DNA of 42,678 nucleotides from an uncultured Treponema sp. Lineage in GTDB: Bacteria; Spirochaetota; Spirochaetia; Treponematales; Treponemataceae. Under the pieces are notes generated by a model. The model had not been told where the DNA came from. It did not search any database and saw only the letters and a program-made list of their open reading frames with translations. The translations under genes were made by a program, and so were the position numbers. Each line of letters opens with the position of its first letter. Positions within the stretch are counted from its first letter, which is position 1. The stretch covers positions 1 through 42,678 of the forward strand of contig CAMJZA010000027.1 of NCBI GenBank assembly GCA_946410085.1, given 5' to 3'. Of this stretch, positions 14,349 through 21,929 are shown piece after piece.

Positions 14349-16217
14349 ATGAAAAAGAGTCTTTTTATAGTTCCGGTTCTGGCAGCGGCGCTGATTTCCC
14401 AGGGATGTGTCAGCATTGACTTCGGCGACGGGTCCGGCGGCATGGGAGGCGGTTCTTCGGGAGGCATGGGCGGTACTTCTTCCGGCGGCTCAACATCGCA
14501 GGCAATAAACGAGGCTTCCTGGAATTATACGGCGTCCGCACCGGTCTACGAGCTTGCTTCTGATGTCGCAACGCTGCACATCAGCGGCGTTCCTTCCGGC
14601 AAATACATCTATATGACAAAGACAAATCCGACCGGTGCTGCAATTTCCGCAAACTACACGCAGACCGTCGCCTCGGCGGAAGGCCTTGCACTCGGTCAGG
14701 CGGAAGTCAGTTCCGGCTCAGGCGGCGGCTCCGGTTCCGGCAGCCTCATCAACATCCTGATCGGGGTCATCGGGGCAATTCTCGGCGGAACCTCCTACAC
14801 GAGCGCAACGGGCTTTGTTCCCCAGATGAAGTTCAACGCAGCCGTTCCCCTGATGGCGACAAACCTCTCCTACGGAACGTCCGTCAAGACAACGATGATT
14901 GACCGGTCAAACGAGCAGCTCAGGCTCGTTGCCAACAAGACGACCAAGGCGATTTACGTCGACAACGATGCTAACATCTCGACCTTCGCCAAAAAGGACG
15001 CAACCCTCCGCGCAGTCGGCAGATACTGCAACGTCTGGGTCATCGACGATTTCTATACCAAGGGCAAGGCTTCCGGAACCAGGGTCAACGCCTCGCTCTG
15101 CGAAACCTTCGCCGACAAGTTCGATGCCCTCTACGGCAAGGTGCGGGAATACTTCGGCGACGAGTCCGATGAAATCTACTATTACTACGCCAACGGTGAG
15201 TTTGAGACGGAAAAAATGAACCGCCTTTCCGACACGGGCATGTACGACGCCAGCCACAACAAGGTCAACATCGTCATCTACGACATCGGAGGCGATGCAA
15301 ACTCTTCGAGCGGCGGCGGAGTCGTCGGCTACTTCTACGCAAAGGACTACTTTCCCAACGGGACGGACATCCAGAAGCTGACCGGCAAGGGCTATCCCCA
15401 GTCTGAGCAGGTACTCAACTACTCCAACGAAGGCAAGTACTTCTACGTTGACGCAAAGTATGCGGTCAACGATACAACGATGGTCTACTCGACCCTCGCC
15501 CACGAGTTCCAGCACATGGTCCACTGGAACCAGAAGACGATGAAGCAGAACCTGGAGTCGGGCTCAGGCTTTAACGAGATGCTTTCCATGCTCTGCGAGG
15601 ACCTCGTGCAGTCCTTCCTGGGACTTGACGACGACGACAGTCCCAAGGCCCGCCTGCCCCTCTTTGAAAAATGCTATCCCGACGTAGGGCTTGAGTACCG
15701 GGATTCTTCTTCTTACCTTACCCTCCTCTCTTATGCAGACAACTACGCATTCGGTGCCTGGCTTGCACGGAACTTCGGCGGTGCACAGCTGGTCAGGGCG
15801 CTTTCTACCAATGCGTATGTCGATGCAAAGGCGATTGAGGCAGCGACGGGCAAGAGCATGGAGTACCTGCTCAAGTGGTACACGGTTTCCTGCATTGACC
15901 GGAACTCTGACCGGATCGGCCCCGGCCACTCATTCAACAAGGCGGCAGGAGAGCTTTCGGCGATAAACCTCTGGACCCTCGCCAAAACGCTGGATTCCAC
16001 CTACGCCGAAACGAACTCGTCCGGCTACTACAAGTTCAACGGTCCGGCGACCTTCGGCTACAACGCGAAATACAACCTGCGCCCCTACGGCATGACCCTG
16101 AACTACGTCGGCAGGACGACGGCTTCAAACGTCAGCATGAACTTCGGCAGCAGTTCCGTTGCATCGAACGAGCGGGTGTACATCGTTGTTTCCGACACGG
16201 CTCCCGCAACAAACTGA
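14349..16217 (+). CDS. M30 (hyicolysin)-like zinc metallopeptidase lipoprotein
   Basis: The 622-residue product has a lipoprotein signal ending LISQGC (lipidated Cys20), then a glycine/serine-rich spacer (25-50) as on surface lipoproteins. The catalytic domain contains the zincin helix HEFQH at 385-389 followed by MVHWNQK, and GFNEMLSMLCED downstream, whose Glu410 is a candidate third zinc ligand. This layout fits family M30. A second glycine/serine stretch with a hydrophobic patch (120-147) is unusual. The role is probably surface proteolysis of host, diet or microbial protein. A promoter at 14253-14281 precedes it and the small secreted gene at 16251 follows in the same unit. Confidence 0.8.
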   Translation: MKKSLFIVPVLAAALISQGCVSIDFGDGSGGMGGGSSGGMGGTSSGGSTSQAINEASWNYTASAPVYELASDVATLHISGVPSGKYIYMTKTNPTGAAISANYTQTVASAEGLALGQAEVSSGSGGGSGSGSLINILIGVIGAILGGTSYTSATGFVPQMKFNAAVPLMATNLSYGTSVKTTMIDRSNEQLRLVANKTTKAIYVDNDANISTFAKKDATLRAVGRYCNVWVIDDFYTKGKASGTRVNASLCETFADKFDALYGKVREYFGDESDEIYYYYANGEFETEKMNRLSDTGMYDASHNKVNIVIYDIGGDANSSSGGGVVGYFYAKDYFPNGTDIQKLTGKGYPQSEQVLNYSNEGKYFYVDAKYAVNDTTMVYSTLAHEFQHMVHWNQKTMKQNLESGSGFNEMLSMLCEDLVQSFLGLDDDDSPKARLPLFEKCYPDVGLEYRDSSSYLTLLSYADNYAFGAWLARNFGGAQLVRALSTNAYVDAKAIEAATGKSMEYLLKWYTVSCIDRNSDRIGPGHSFNKAAGELSAINLWTLAKTLDSTYAETNSSGYYKFNGPATFGYNAKYNLRPYGMTLNYVGRTTASNVSMNFGSSSVASNERVYIVVSDTAPATN

Positions 16218-16250
16218 GTGTCCGAGTGTTTAGCAGACTGGAGGTAAATC

Positions 16251-16601
16251 ATGAAGAGAACAACTGTATACGCACTTTTCGCGGCGGTGCTGTCGCTTTC
16301 GGCCCTGTCGCTTTCATTTTCCAGCCCGGTCCAGAACCTGCGGGGAGTCGTACGCTTTTACGGCAGCGTCCCCTTCAGCTACCCGGGATTTGAGACGGAA
16401 GACGGCAAGCGCTATACGCTGGAAGTGCCGTCCACCAATGACTTCACCCTGGACGACCTCAGCGCCCACACCGGGGAACTGATAGAGCTGACCGGAAAGA
16501 AGAAGGGAAAGCGGCTCGCCCCCTACTCCCTTCCCGACGGCCACATCATCGTCGAGTCCTACGAAATCCTGTCGCCGCTCGAAGAAACCCCCGCCGAATA
16601 A
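16251..16601 (+). CDS. Small secreted protein of unknown function
   Basis: The 116-residue product has a signal peptide (FAAVLSLSALSLSFSS) and a beta-rich mature part (NLRGVVRFYGSVPFSYPGF, then RYTLEVPS) that could form an OB-like barrel. A short charged GKKKGKR stretch sits mid-domain. GGAGG lies 7 nt before the ATG and only 33 nt separate it from the metallopeptidase gene, so the two are probably co-transcribed. It may be a small periplasmic partner of that lipoprotein; this is inferred from context only. Confidence 0.65.
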   Translation: MKRTTVYALFAAVLSLSALSLSFSSPVQNLRGVVRFYGSVPFSYPGFETEDGKRYTLEVPSTNDFTLDDLSAHTGELIELTGKKKGKRLAPYSLPDGHIIVESYEILSPLEETPAE

Positions 16602-16604
16602 GCC

Positions 16605-18704
16605 CTAGCAGAGTTCTATGCGGGCAGAAACAGCCTGTGCTGCACCGGCCCGCTCAAGGGCATCTACCGGAGCACAGTCCCCGGCCGTCACTAGCCAGCT
16701 CCCCGGCTCAAAGACGCCCTCCCCCTCATCATTGATGCGCTCAAAGGCGGAGGACGGCAGGCAGAACGTCAGCGTTTCCTGCCCGCCCGCCGCTATGCGG
16801 ATCCGCTTGAAATCCCTGAGCGAGCAGAGGGGCTCGCCCTCCTGCCTGTTTTCCCGGGATACATAGAGCTGCACGACTTCATCTGCATCCCGGCTTCCCG
16901 TATTGGCAACCGTAACGGCAACATCCACGCTTTCACCCGCACTGATTTTCTGTCGGGAAAGGTTCATGTCCGTAAAGCTGAACGTGGTATAGCTTAAACC
17001 GAATCCGAACGGATAGAGGGGCTTCTTTTCCTGATAACGGTAAGTCCGCCCCTTCATCGCATAATCCCCGAACGGGGGCAGGTCGGCAGTCGCCGCCGGG
17101 AACGTAACCGGCAGGTGACCGCCCGGAACGGCATCACCGAAGAGCACGTCGGCAAGTGCACTGCCGCCTTCTTCGCCCGGATACCAGGCATAGAGGATTG
17201 CGTCGGCAATGTCAGGCGGGAACGCGAGGGCGGAACCTGCCGTCAGCACGAGGACGACGGGCGTCCCCCGATCGTGAACGGCTCGCAGGTATTCCAGCTG
17301 CCAGGGCGGCAGCTCAATGGCGTCCCGGTCGCCTGCATGGGAGGCAATCGACTCTCCCTGCTCGCCTTCCATCGCATTGTCCAGGCCAAAGCAGGCAATG
17401 ACAACGTCGGCACTTTCTGCCTGACCGATCGTCCAGCCGTTCTGTATGTTCGGGCTGTACATCTGGCAGCCCTGAATGTAGTCAACGACAACGCCGGGCA
17501 TCTCCTGCGTCTTGGCGACAATGCCTTCCAGCAGGGTAACGAGGCGGGAGTTCAGGCCGTAATAATTCGCAAGCAGGGCGTTGATGTCCGCCGCCGCAGG
17601 TCCCATGACAAGCATCTTCTTGGGCTTCCGGCTCAGGGGCAGCAGGCTGTCCCTGTTCTTGAGCAGGACAAAGGATTTTTCCGCAACCCTGCGGGCCAGC
17701 GCCCGGTGTTCCGCCGTGTCCACATCCTTCCGGCCCAGATGCCCCCACTTCGTCTTTTCGGGGGCGGTAAACAGGTCCAGCTTGCAGCGGGTCATCAGCA
17801 GGCGGCGGACGGACTCGTCCACCTTCGCCTCGTCCAGCAGGCCGGTCTTCACTGCCTCAACGGCCGCAGGGAAGGTACAGCCGCAATTCAAGTCACAGCC
17901 GTTCCGTATCGCCAGTGCAGCGGACTCGGCGGGGGTCGCCGTCACCTTATGGGTCTCGTGGAAGTCCCGGACCGCCCAGCAGTCGCTCACGACATGCCCT
18001 TTAAAGCCCCATTTCTTGCGGAGCACGTCCTGCAGGAGGAACTGACTGCCGCAGCAGGGTTCGTCCAGCGTGCGGTTGTAGGCTCCCATAACGGATTCAA
18101 CCCCTGCATCGACGGCAGCCTTGAATGCCGGAAGGTATGTCTCCCAGAGGTCTTTTTTGCTGACAAGGGCGTTAAAGACGTGCCTGTCCTTTTCCGGCCC
18201 CGAATGAACGGCATAATGCTTGGCACAGGCGGCGACCTTGAGGTGGTCCGGGTCGTCTCCCTGCAGGCCCTGTATGAAGGCAGCCCCCATCCGCGCAGTC
18301 AGGCAAGGGTCCTCTCCGTAGGTCTCCATGCCGCGGCCCCAGCGGGGGTCCCGGAAGATATTGATGTTCGGCGTCCAGAAGGTGAGCCCGCAGTACTGAT
18401 CGCGGACTCCGGCCTTCACCGCCTCGTTGTATTTTGCCCGCGCTTCCGTCGCAATCGCATCTGCTTCTTCCTTCGCAAGCGCATCATCAAAGGTCGCGGC
18501 AAGGGCGATTGCCTGGGGAAAGACCGTCGCCGCACCGGCACGTCCAACCCCGTGCAGGCACTCGTTCCACCAGTTGTAGCGGGGGATTCCGACCCTATCA
18601 ACCGCCATGCTCGTGTGCAGCATGAGCGAAACCTTCTCTTCCAGCGACATGGCCTTAATCATCGCCTCTATGTCTTCCAGGCGTTCCTTTTCAAGCTCGG
18701 ACAT
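16605..18704 (-). CDS. Glycoside hydrolase family 3, beta-xylosidase/beta-glucosidase type
   Basis: The product (699 residues) lacks a signal peptide, so it acts on imported oligosaccharides. The N-terminal barrel includes NECLHGVGRAGAATVFPQ, RWGRGMETYGEDP, KHYAVHSGPEKDRH and the nucleophile motif SDCWAV (Asp at about residue 241). The C-terminal sandwich starts near KSFVLLKNRDSLLPL and ends with a fibronectin-III-like domain (GRTYRYQEKKPLYPFGFGLS). GRAG.ATVFPQ and SDCWAV are typical of the xylosidase-like GH3 branch. ATG 18704 is preceded by GGAGG at 6 nt and is preferred over the GTG one codon earlier. A strong terminator hairpin lies 4 nt before that ribosome binding site. With the GH43 enzyme and AraC regulator upstream it forms a xylo-oligosaccharide locus. 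Confidence 0.9.
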   Translation of the reverse strand: MSELEKERLEDIEAMIKAMSLEEKVSLMLHTSMAVDRVGIPRYNWWNECLHGVGRAGAATVFPQAIALAATFDDALAKEEADAIATEARAKYNEAVKAGVRDQYCGLTFWTPNINIFRDPRWGRGMETYGEDPCLTARMGAAFIQGLQGDDPDHLKVAACAKHYAVHSGPEKDRHVFNALVSKKDLWETYLPAFKAAVDAGVESVMGAYNRTLDEPCCGSQFLLQDVLRKKWGFKGHVVSDCWAVRDFHETHKVTATPAESAALAIRNGCDLNCGCTFPAAVEAVKTGLLDEAKVDESVRRLLMTRCKLDLFTAPEKTKWGHLGRKDVDTAEHRALARRVAEKSFVLLKNRDSLLPLSRKPKKMLVMGPAAADINALLANYYGLNSRLVTLLEGIVAKTQEMPGVVVDYIQGCQMYSPNIQNGWTIGQAESADVVIACFGLDNAMEGEQGESIASHAGDRDAIELPPWQLEYLRAVHDRGTPVVLVLTAGSALAFPPDIADAILYAWYPGEEGGSALADVLFGDAVPGGHLPVTFPAATADLPPFGDYAMKGRTYRYQEKKPLYPFGFGLSYTTFSFTDMNLSRQKISAGESVDVAVTVANTGSRDADEVVQLYVSRENRQEGEPLCSLRDFKRIRIAAGGQETLTFCLPSSAFERINDEGEGVFEPGSWLVTAGDCAPVDALERAGAAQAVSARIELC

Positions 18705-18719
18705 CACAAGCCTCCAAAT

Positions 18720-18745
18720 AAAAAAGGGGGCGTCTTTCCGCCCCC
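18720..18745 (-). terminator. Intrinsic terminator between GH43 and GH3 genes
   Basis: GGGGGCG/CGCCCCC with a 6-nt loop is followed on the minus strand by six T residues. It lies 4 nt upstream of the GH3 ribosome binding site, so it either ends most GH43 transcripts or acts as an attenuator. Further hairpins lie in the 139-nt gap, near 18763-18783 and 18815-18832. Confidence 0.85.
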
Positions 18746-18849
18746 GAATTACACTCTACTGACCCGGCCGCAAAAGCCGGCCACTTCTGCACCGGCTGCC
18801 GTCCATCCAGGTGAAAGCAGCTTCAGGCTGAAGCCAGCTCAGGCTACCA

Positions 18850-19821
18850 CTATTTCAGGCTGCCGTCAATCGGTACAATGCTGCCGTCCGGCCTGAACTC
18901 GAGCGAACAGAACTTCACGTTCCGCTTCTGGTTAATGCCGCCGGACCGCTCGCAGTCATGGTAGAACAGGTACCACTTGCCCTGGAACTCAAGGATGGAA
19001 TGGTGCGTCGTCCAGCCGAGAACCGGCGTCAGGAAGGCACCGCCATAGGTATAGGGGCCGTACACGTTCTTCGACGTTGCATAGCACAGCAGGTGGGTCG
19101 TTCCCGTCGAGTATGAGAAGTAATAGGTGTCGCCCCGCTTGAACAGCCAGGGATCCTCAAAATAGCGTCGGGTCTCATCGCCTCCCGTCAGGGGCTTTCC
19201 CTTCGAGTCAACGATGACAAGGTCGCGGGGCTCCTCTGCAAGCTCAGTCAGCGAATCCTTCATCAGGGCAATCTTGGGCGTACAGGCAGGCTCGCTGCCC
19301 TGGGGTTCCCGGTTCAGGGCATTCCAGGTATTGTTCCGGTACTGGTCAAGCTGACCGCCCCAGAGTCCGCCGAAGGTAAGGTAGTATTTCCCGTCCGCAT
19401 CGGGGAAAAGGCAGGGGTCAATGCTGTAGGTCCCCTGAATGTAGTCGGGTTCGGCCGTAAAGGGACCGGCAGGACCCTTTCCTTTCGCCATGCCGATGCG
19501 GAACATTCCCTGCTTGTCGCGGGCAGGAAATACAAAATAGTAGCTGCCGTCCTTTTCAACGCAGTCCGGCGCCCACAGCTGTTTTGAAGCCCAGGGCACG
19601 TCCTTCAGGGACAGGACGCAGCCGCAGTCCCGCGGCAGGGTCTCCGTGTCGGCCATCTCGTAGACATGATAATCAACCATGTCATACTGGTCTCCGTTAT
19701 CATTGCTCTCAACATCGATGTCTTCATCGTGGGAAGGATAGATATAGATCTTTCCATTAAACACATGGGCGGAAGGATCCGCCGTATACAAATCATTTAC
19801 CAACGGCTTTTTTTCAATCAT
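18850..19821 (-). CDS. Glycoside hydrolase family 43 (beta-xylosidase/alpha-arabinofuranosidase)
   Basis: The product (323 residues from ATG 19821) has the five-bladed propeller acidic triad in the expected order: Asp15 in TADPSAHV, Asp135 in SIDPCLF and Glu222 in YFEDPWLF. It has no signal peptide, so it acts inside the cell on imported xylo- or arabino-oligosaccharides. The start is chosen because CGGAGA lies 6 nt upstream; a start 13 codons earlier lacks a site and adds residues not seen in the family. It is placed between its likely regulator and the GH3 gene. Linkage specificity cannot be read from sequence alone. Confidence 0.88.
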   Translation of the reverse strand: MIEKKPLVNDLYTADPSAHVFNGKIYIYPSHDEDIDVESNDNGDQYDMVDYHVYEMADTETLPRDCGCVLSLKDVPWASKQLWAPDCVEKDGSYYFVFPARDKQGMFRIGMAKGKGPAGPFTAEPDYIQGTYSIDPCLFPDADGKYYLTFGGLWGGQLDQYRNNTWNALNREPQGSEPACTPKIALMKDSLTELAEEPRDLVIVDSKGKPLTGGDETRRYFEDPWLFKRGDTYYFSYSTGTTHLLCYATSKNVYGPYTYGGAFLTPVLGWTTHHSILEFQGKWYLFYHDCERSGGINQKRNVKFCSLEFRPDGSIVPIDGSLK

Positions 19822-19832
19822 ATTCGTCTCCG

Positions 19833-19904
19833 ATTCTGTATTCAGGGCGACCTGCACCATTCTGTGCGATTCTGTGCAATAGTCCGCACTATTTTATAGT
19901 ACCC
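19833..19904 (-). promoter_or_regulatory. Repeat-rich control region before the GH43 gene
   Basis: The region holds three ATTCTGT copies (19833, 19859, 19869; plus-strand reading), the last two as ATTCTGTGC exactly 10 bp apart. It also holds two overlapping palindromes, AATAGT-N4-ACTATT (19878-19893) and ACTAT-N3-ATAGT (19888-19900). TATAAA on the minus strand at about 19894-19899 is a good -10 but no consensus -35 precedes it, as expected for an activator-dependent promoter. The AraC protein encoded upstream is the likely ligand; this is inference. Confidence 0.4.
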
Positions 19905-19945
19905 AATGACAGGAAAAAAGAAATCAGCAAAATTACCTAGGATGT

Positions 19946-20968
19946 TCAGAAGCGGGGACTCGCGGAAGCAGCCGCAGCAATCCGGCTGTGTTCCAGAAAC
20001 TTTCTGGGAGGCATGCCGTATTTCCCCTCGAAGGATTTTGAAAAATGGCTCATATTTGAATATCCGGCCTGCAGGGCTACTTCAGAGACGATGGAATTCC
20101 CCTCGCGCAGGAGACGGGCAGCATATTCCAGCCGCTGATCCTGCACATAGGAATGGAGGGAACTGGCAAACAGGGAGCGGAAGAGCCTGTTCAGCTTGCT
20201 CACGCTCATACCCAGTTCCACCGCCACGGAATCCGTATCATAGCGTCCGGCAGGAAAGCGCTGTATCTTTTCCCGCAGCTGCTCCACCTTAGCAGCATCA
20301 TCTTTCGCCGGCAGGGAAAGGCGTTTTATCTCGCCGGTCTTATGGTATGCGATACCGTACAGGACGAGGGCAGTCAGCTCTATCATCTTGCCTTCGAGGT
20401 AAACCCCCTCATATTCCTTGAAACGGTCGGACGTGTCTATTTCCGACAGGACCCGGTACATTTCAGGCGTTATGAAGGTCTTCGTAACCTTAGTCAGGAA
20501 CTGCTCTTCAAGCGCCTGTATTTCCCTGTCGGGAAAATACTTTGAAAGGAGCTCCCTGAAAAAGGAAGTCGGCATCTGTATGCTTTTAAACTTGAAGCTC
20601 ACATCGGCCGAATACCGCATTGAAGTCCGGTAGTCATTATTCCTGAATACGCACACCTCCCCTTTTGCCATGTCAACCGGCTCTGCACCGGCATCACATG
20701 CGCCGGCACAGCGGTTCCGATGGACATGCCAGTGGATATCCTGACTCAGGTTAAACATGATCTGAACCTCATCCCGCCCGGCGTTATCTTTTTCCGCAGC
20801 AGAGACGTCCCGGGTAAACTGGATATTCCAGCTCCGGTATATGATATGTTCCCGCTCCTTCACGGCATCAATACCGATCTTTCCGTAATACTCGGGAAAC
20901 GCCATTTTTCCATTCAAAAAGACGTTCACAGACTTCCCTTCTATCAGGAGATTCTTCTTGACATCCAT
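19946..20968 (-). CDS. AraC-family transcriptional regulator
   Basis: The 340-residue product ends in a double helix-turn-helix of AraC type (about 235-330): VAVELGMSVSKLNRLFRSLF, then RLLREGNSIVSEVALQAGYS and MSHFSKSFEGKYGMPPRKF. The N-terminal 200 residues are an unspecialised sensor domain, with a Cys/His-rich patch HWHVHRNRCAGACDAG near residue 80. It lies directly upstream of the GH43 and GH3 genes in the same direction and probably activates them in response to a xylan-derived sugar. There is no Shine-Dalgarno site before the ATG; a consensus promoter ends 6 nt upstream, so the mRNA is predicted to be leaderless. Confidence 0.85.
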   Translation of the reverse strand: MDVKKNLLIEGKSVNVFLNGKMAFPEYYGKIGIDAVKEREHIIYRSWNIQFTRDVSAAEKDNAGRDEVQIMFNLSQDIHWHVHRNRCAGACDAGAEPVDMAKGEVCVFRNNDYRTSMRYSADVSFKFKSIQMPTSFFRELLSKYFPDREIQALEEQFLTKVTKTFITPEMYRVLSEIDTSDRFKEYEGVYLEGKMIELTALVLYGIAYHKTGEIKRLSLPAKDDAAKVEQLREKIQRFPAGRYDTDSVAVELGMSVSKLNRLFRSLFASSLHSYVQDQRLEYAARLLREGNSIVSEVALQAGYSNMSHFSKSFEGKYGMPPRKFLEHSRIAAAASASPRF

Positions 20969-20974
20969 AAAGCA

Positions 20975-21003
20975 ATCATAAATAACGCTGTTACAAATGT
21001 CAA
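20975..21003 (-). promoter_or_regulatory. Consensus sigma70 promoter of the araC-type gene, leaderless
   Basis: TTGACA (21003-20998) and TATGAT (20980-20975) have a 17-bp spacer. The start point falls on or next to the A of the ATG at 20968. Confidence 0.75.
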
Positions 21004-21036
21004 GAGTTACCTATGTATAACCAAGCCCGTTGTAAA

Positions 21037-21067
21037 CGCCGGATTTCCGTTTTACAGAAACCCGGCG
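21037..21067 (-). terminator. Terminator-like stem after the exporter operon
   Basis: CGCCGG.TTTC and GGAAA.CCGGCG form an 11-bp stem with one wobble and an 8-nt loop, followed on the minus strand by a short T-containing stretch. It follows the stop of the LolA-like gene at 21085. Confidence 0.6.
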
Positions 21068-21084
21068 ACGGAAAGCAATAGTCT

Positions 21085-21888
21085 TTATTTGACCTTTCCC
21101 TTTTCGATGGCAGAAACGGTGAACATATTGTCATCAACTGCCATGTTGTACTTGACGTTCCGCATCTCAAGCAGGGTCATGTGATCCGTCTTGACGTTCC
21201 GCATGAACATCTTTCCAACCGTCCAGATTCCGTCAATTTTCGTAATGTCGGAACAGCTTAGGACACGGGTCAAGGTATTCTGCTTGTCATAATACTCCCC
21301 CTTAACGGCCTTGTAGCTTTCCTTCGCGTACCAGATGACTCGGCGCTGGGTTTTCTCGCTTTTATCCTTTGCGATGGATTCAACCATCCAGCACGCCATG
21401 CCGTCAACAGAATCCTCCCCGAGCAAGGTGAACGTATCCTTCGTAAGGCCGCGATCTCCCATGTCTGCATAGGTAAAGTCAGTTCCCATGAAATCATCAT
21501 CCTTCCCGCTGCCGGAAATCCGGCGGACTTTCTTCATGGCAGGCATATACAGCCAGCTGTCGGAATCCTTTTTCGTACCGTCATCATTATCAGGGTAATC
21601 GTGTGAAAGGTACGATACGCCGGCAACATCCTTCGGCCTGGCAAATACAATGACCGACTTCTTCACATCCCCGTAATCTTTGGACCGCATGAAAATCTCC
21701 CGGATCCGGGTCTCTCCCTTCCTGTTCGTCAGCGTCATCGTAGCCGTGTAGGAGCTGGTTTCCCCCTTGTCCACCGCATCCGCCCGCCGTGCAATTTCAT
21801 AGCCCGTCAGCTCTTCCGCCGCACACAGGCTTCCCGCAGCAAGGAGCAGCGCTCCTGCCAGACCTTTTGCAAACTGTGAAAACTTCAT
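21085..21888 (-). CDS. LolA-like outer-membrane lipoprotein-sorting protein
   Basis: The 267-residue product has a signal peptide (GLAGALLLAAGSLCAAEE) and the typical start of this family (YEIARRADAVDKGETSSYTATMTL), with KDVAGVSYLSHDYPD and DSWLYMPAMKKVRRI following. Such periplasmic LolA-fold proteins are found beside MMPL/RND exporters, as here, and are thought to carry lipid or lipid-linked cargo between exporter and outer membrane. GGAGG lies 5-6 nt before the ATG. It is the second gene of a two-gene operon, 41 nt after the exporter. The cargo is unknown. Confidence 0.85.
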   Translation of the reverse strand: MKFSQFAKGLAGALLLAAGSLCAAEELTGYEIARRADAVDKGETSSYTATMTLTNRKGETRIREIFMRSKDYGDVKKSVIVFARPKDVAGVSYLSHDYPDNDDGTKKDSDSWLYMPAMKKVRRISGSGKDDDFMGTDFTYADMGDRGLTKDTFTLLGEDSVDGMACWMVESIAKDKSEKTQRRVIWYAKESYKAVKGEYYDKQNTLTRVLSCSDITKIDGIWTVGKMFMRNVKTDHMTLLEMRNVKYNMAVDDNMFTVSAIEKGKVK

Positions 21889-21929
21889 GATTTCCTCCTG
21901 TATATGATATGTTGCTGTGTTTCAGAATG

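Noticed and set aside
17115-18896. Open plus-strand frame of 593 codons
   Set aside because: Antisense to the GH3 gene, whose catalytic motifs are all intact; the plus frame has no recognisable domain.
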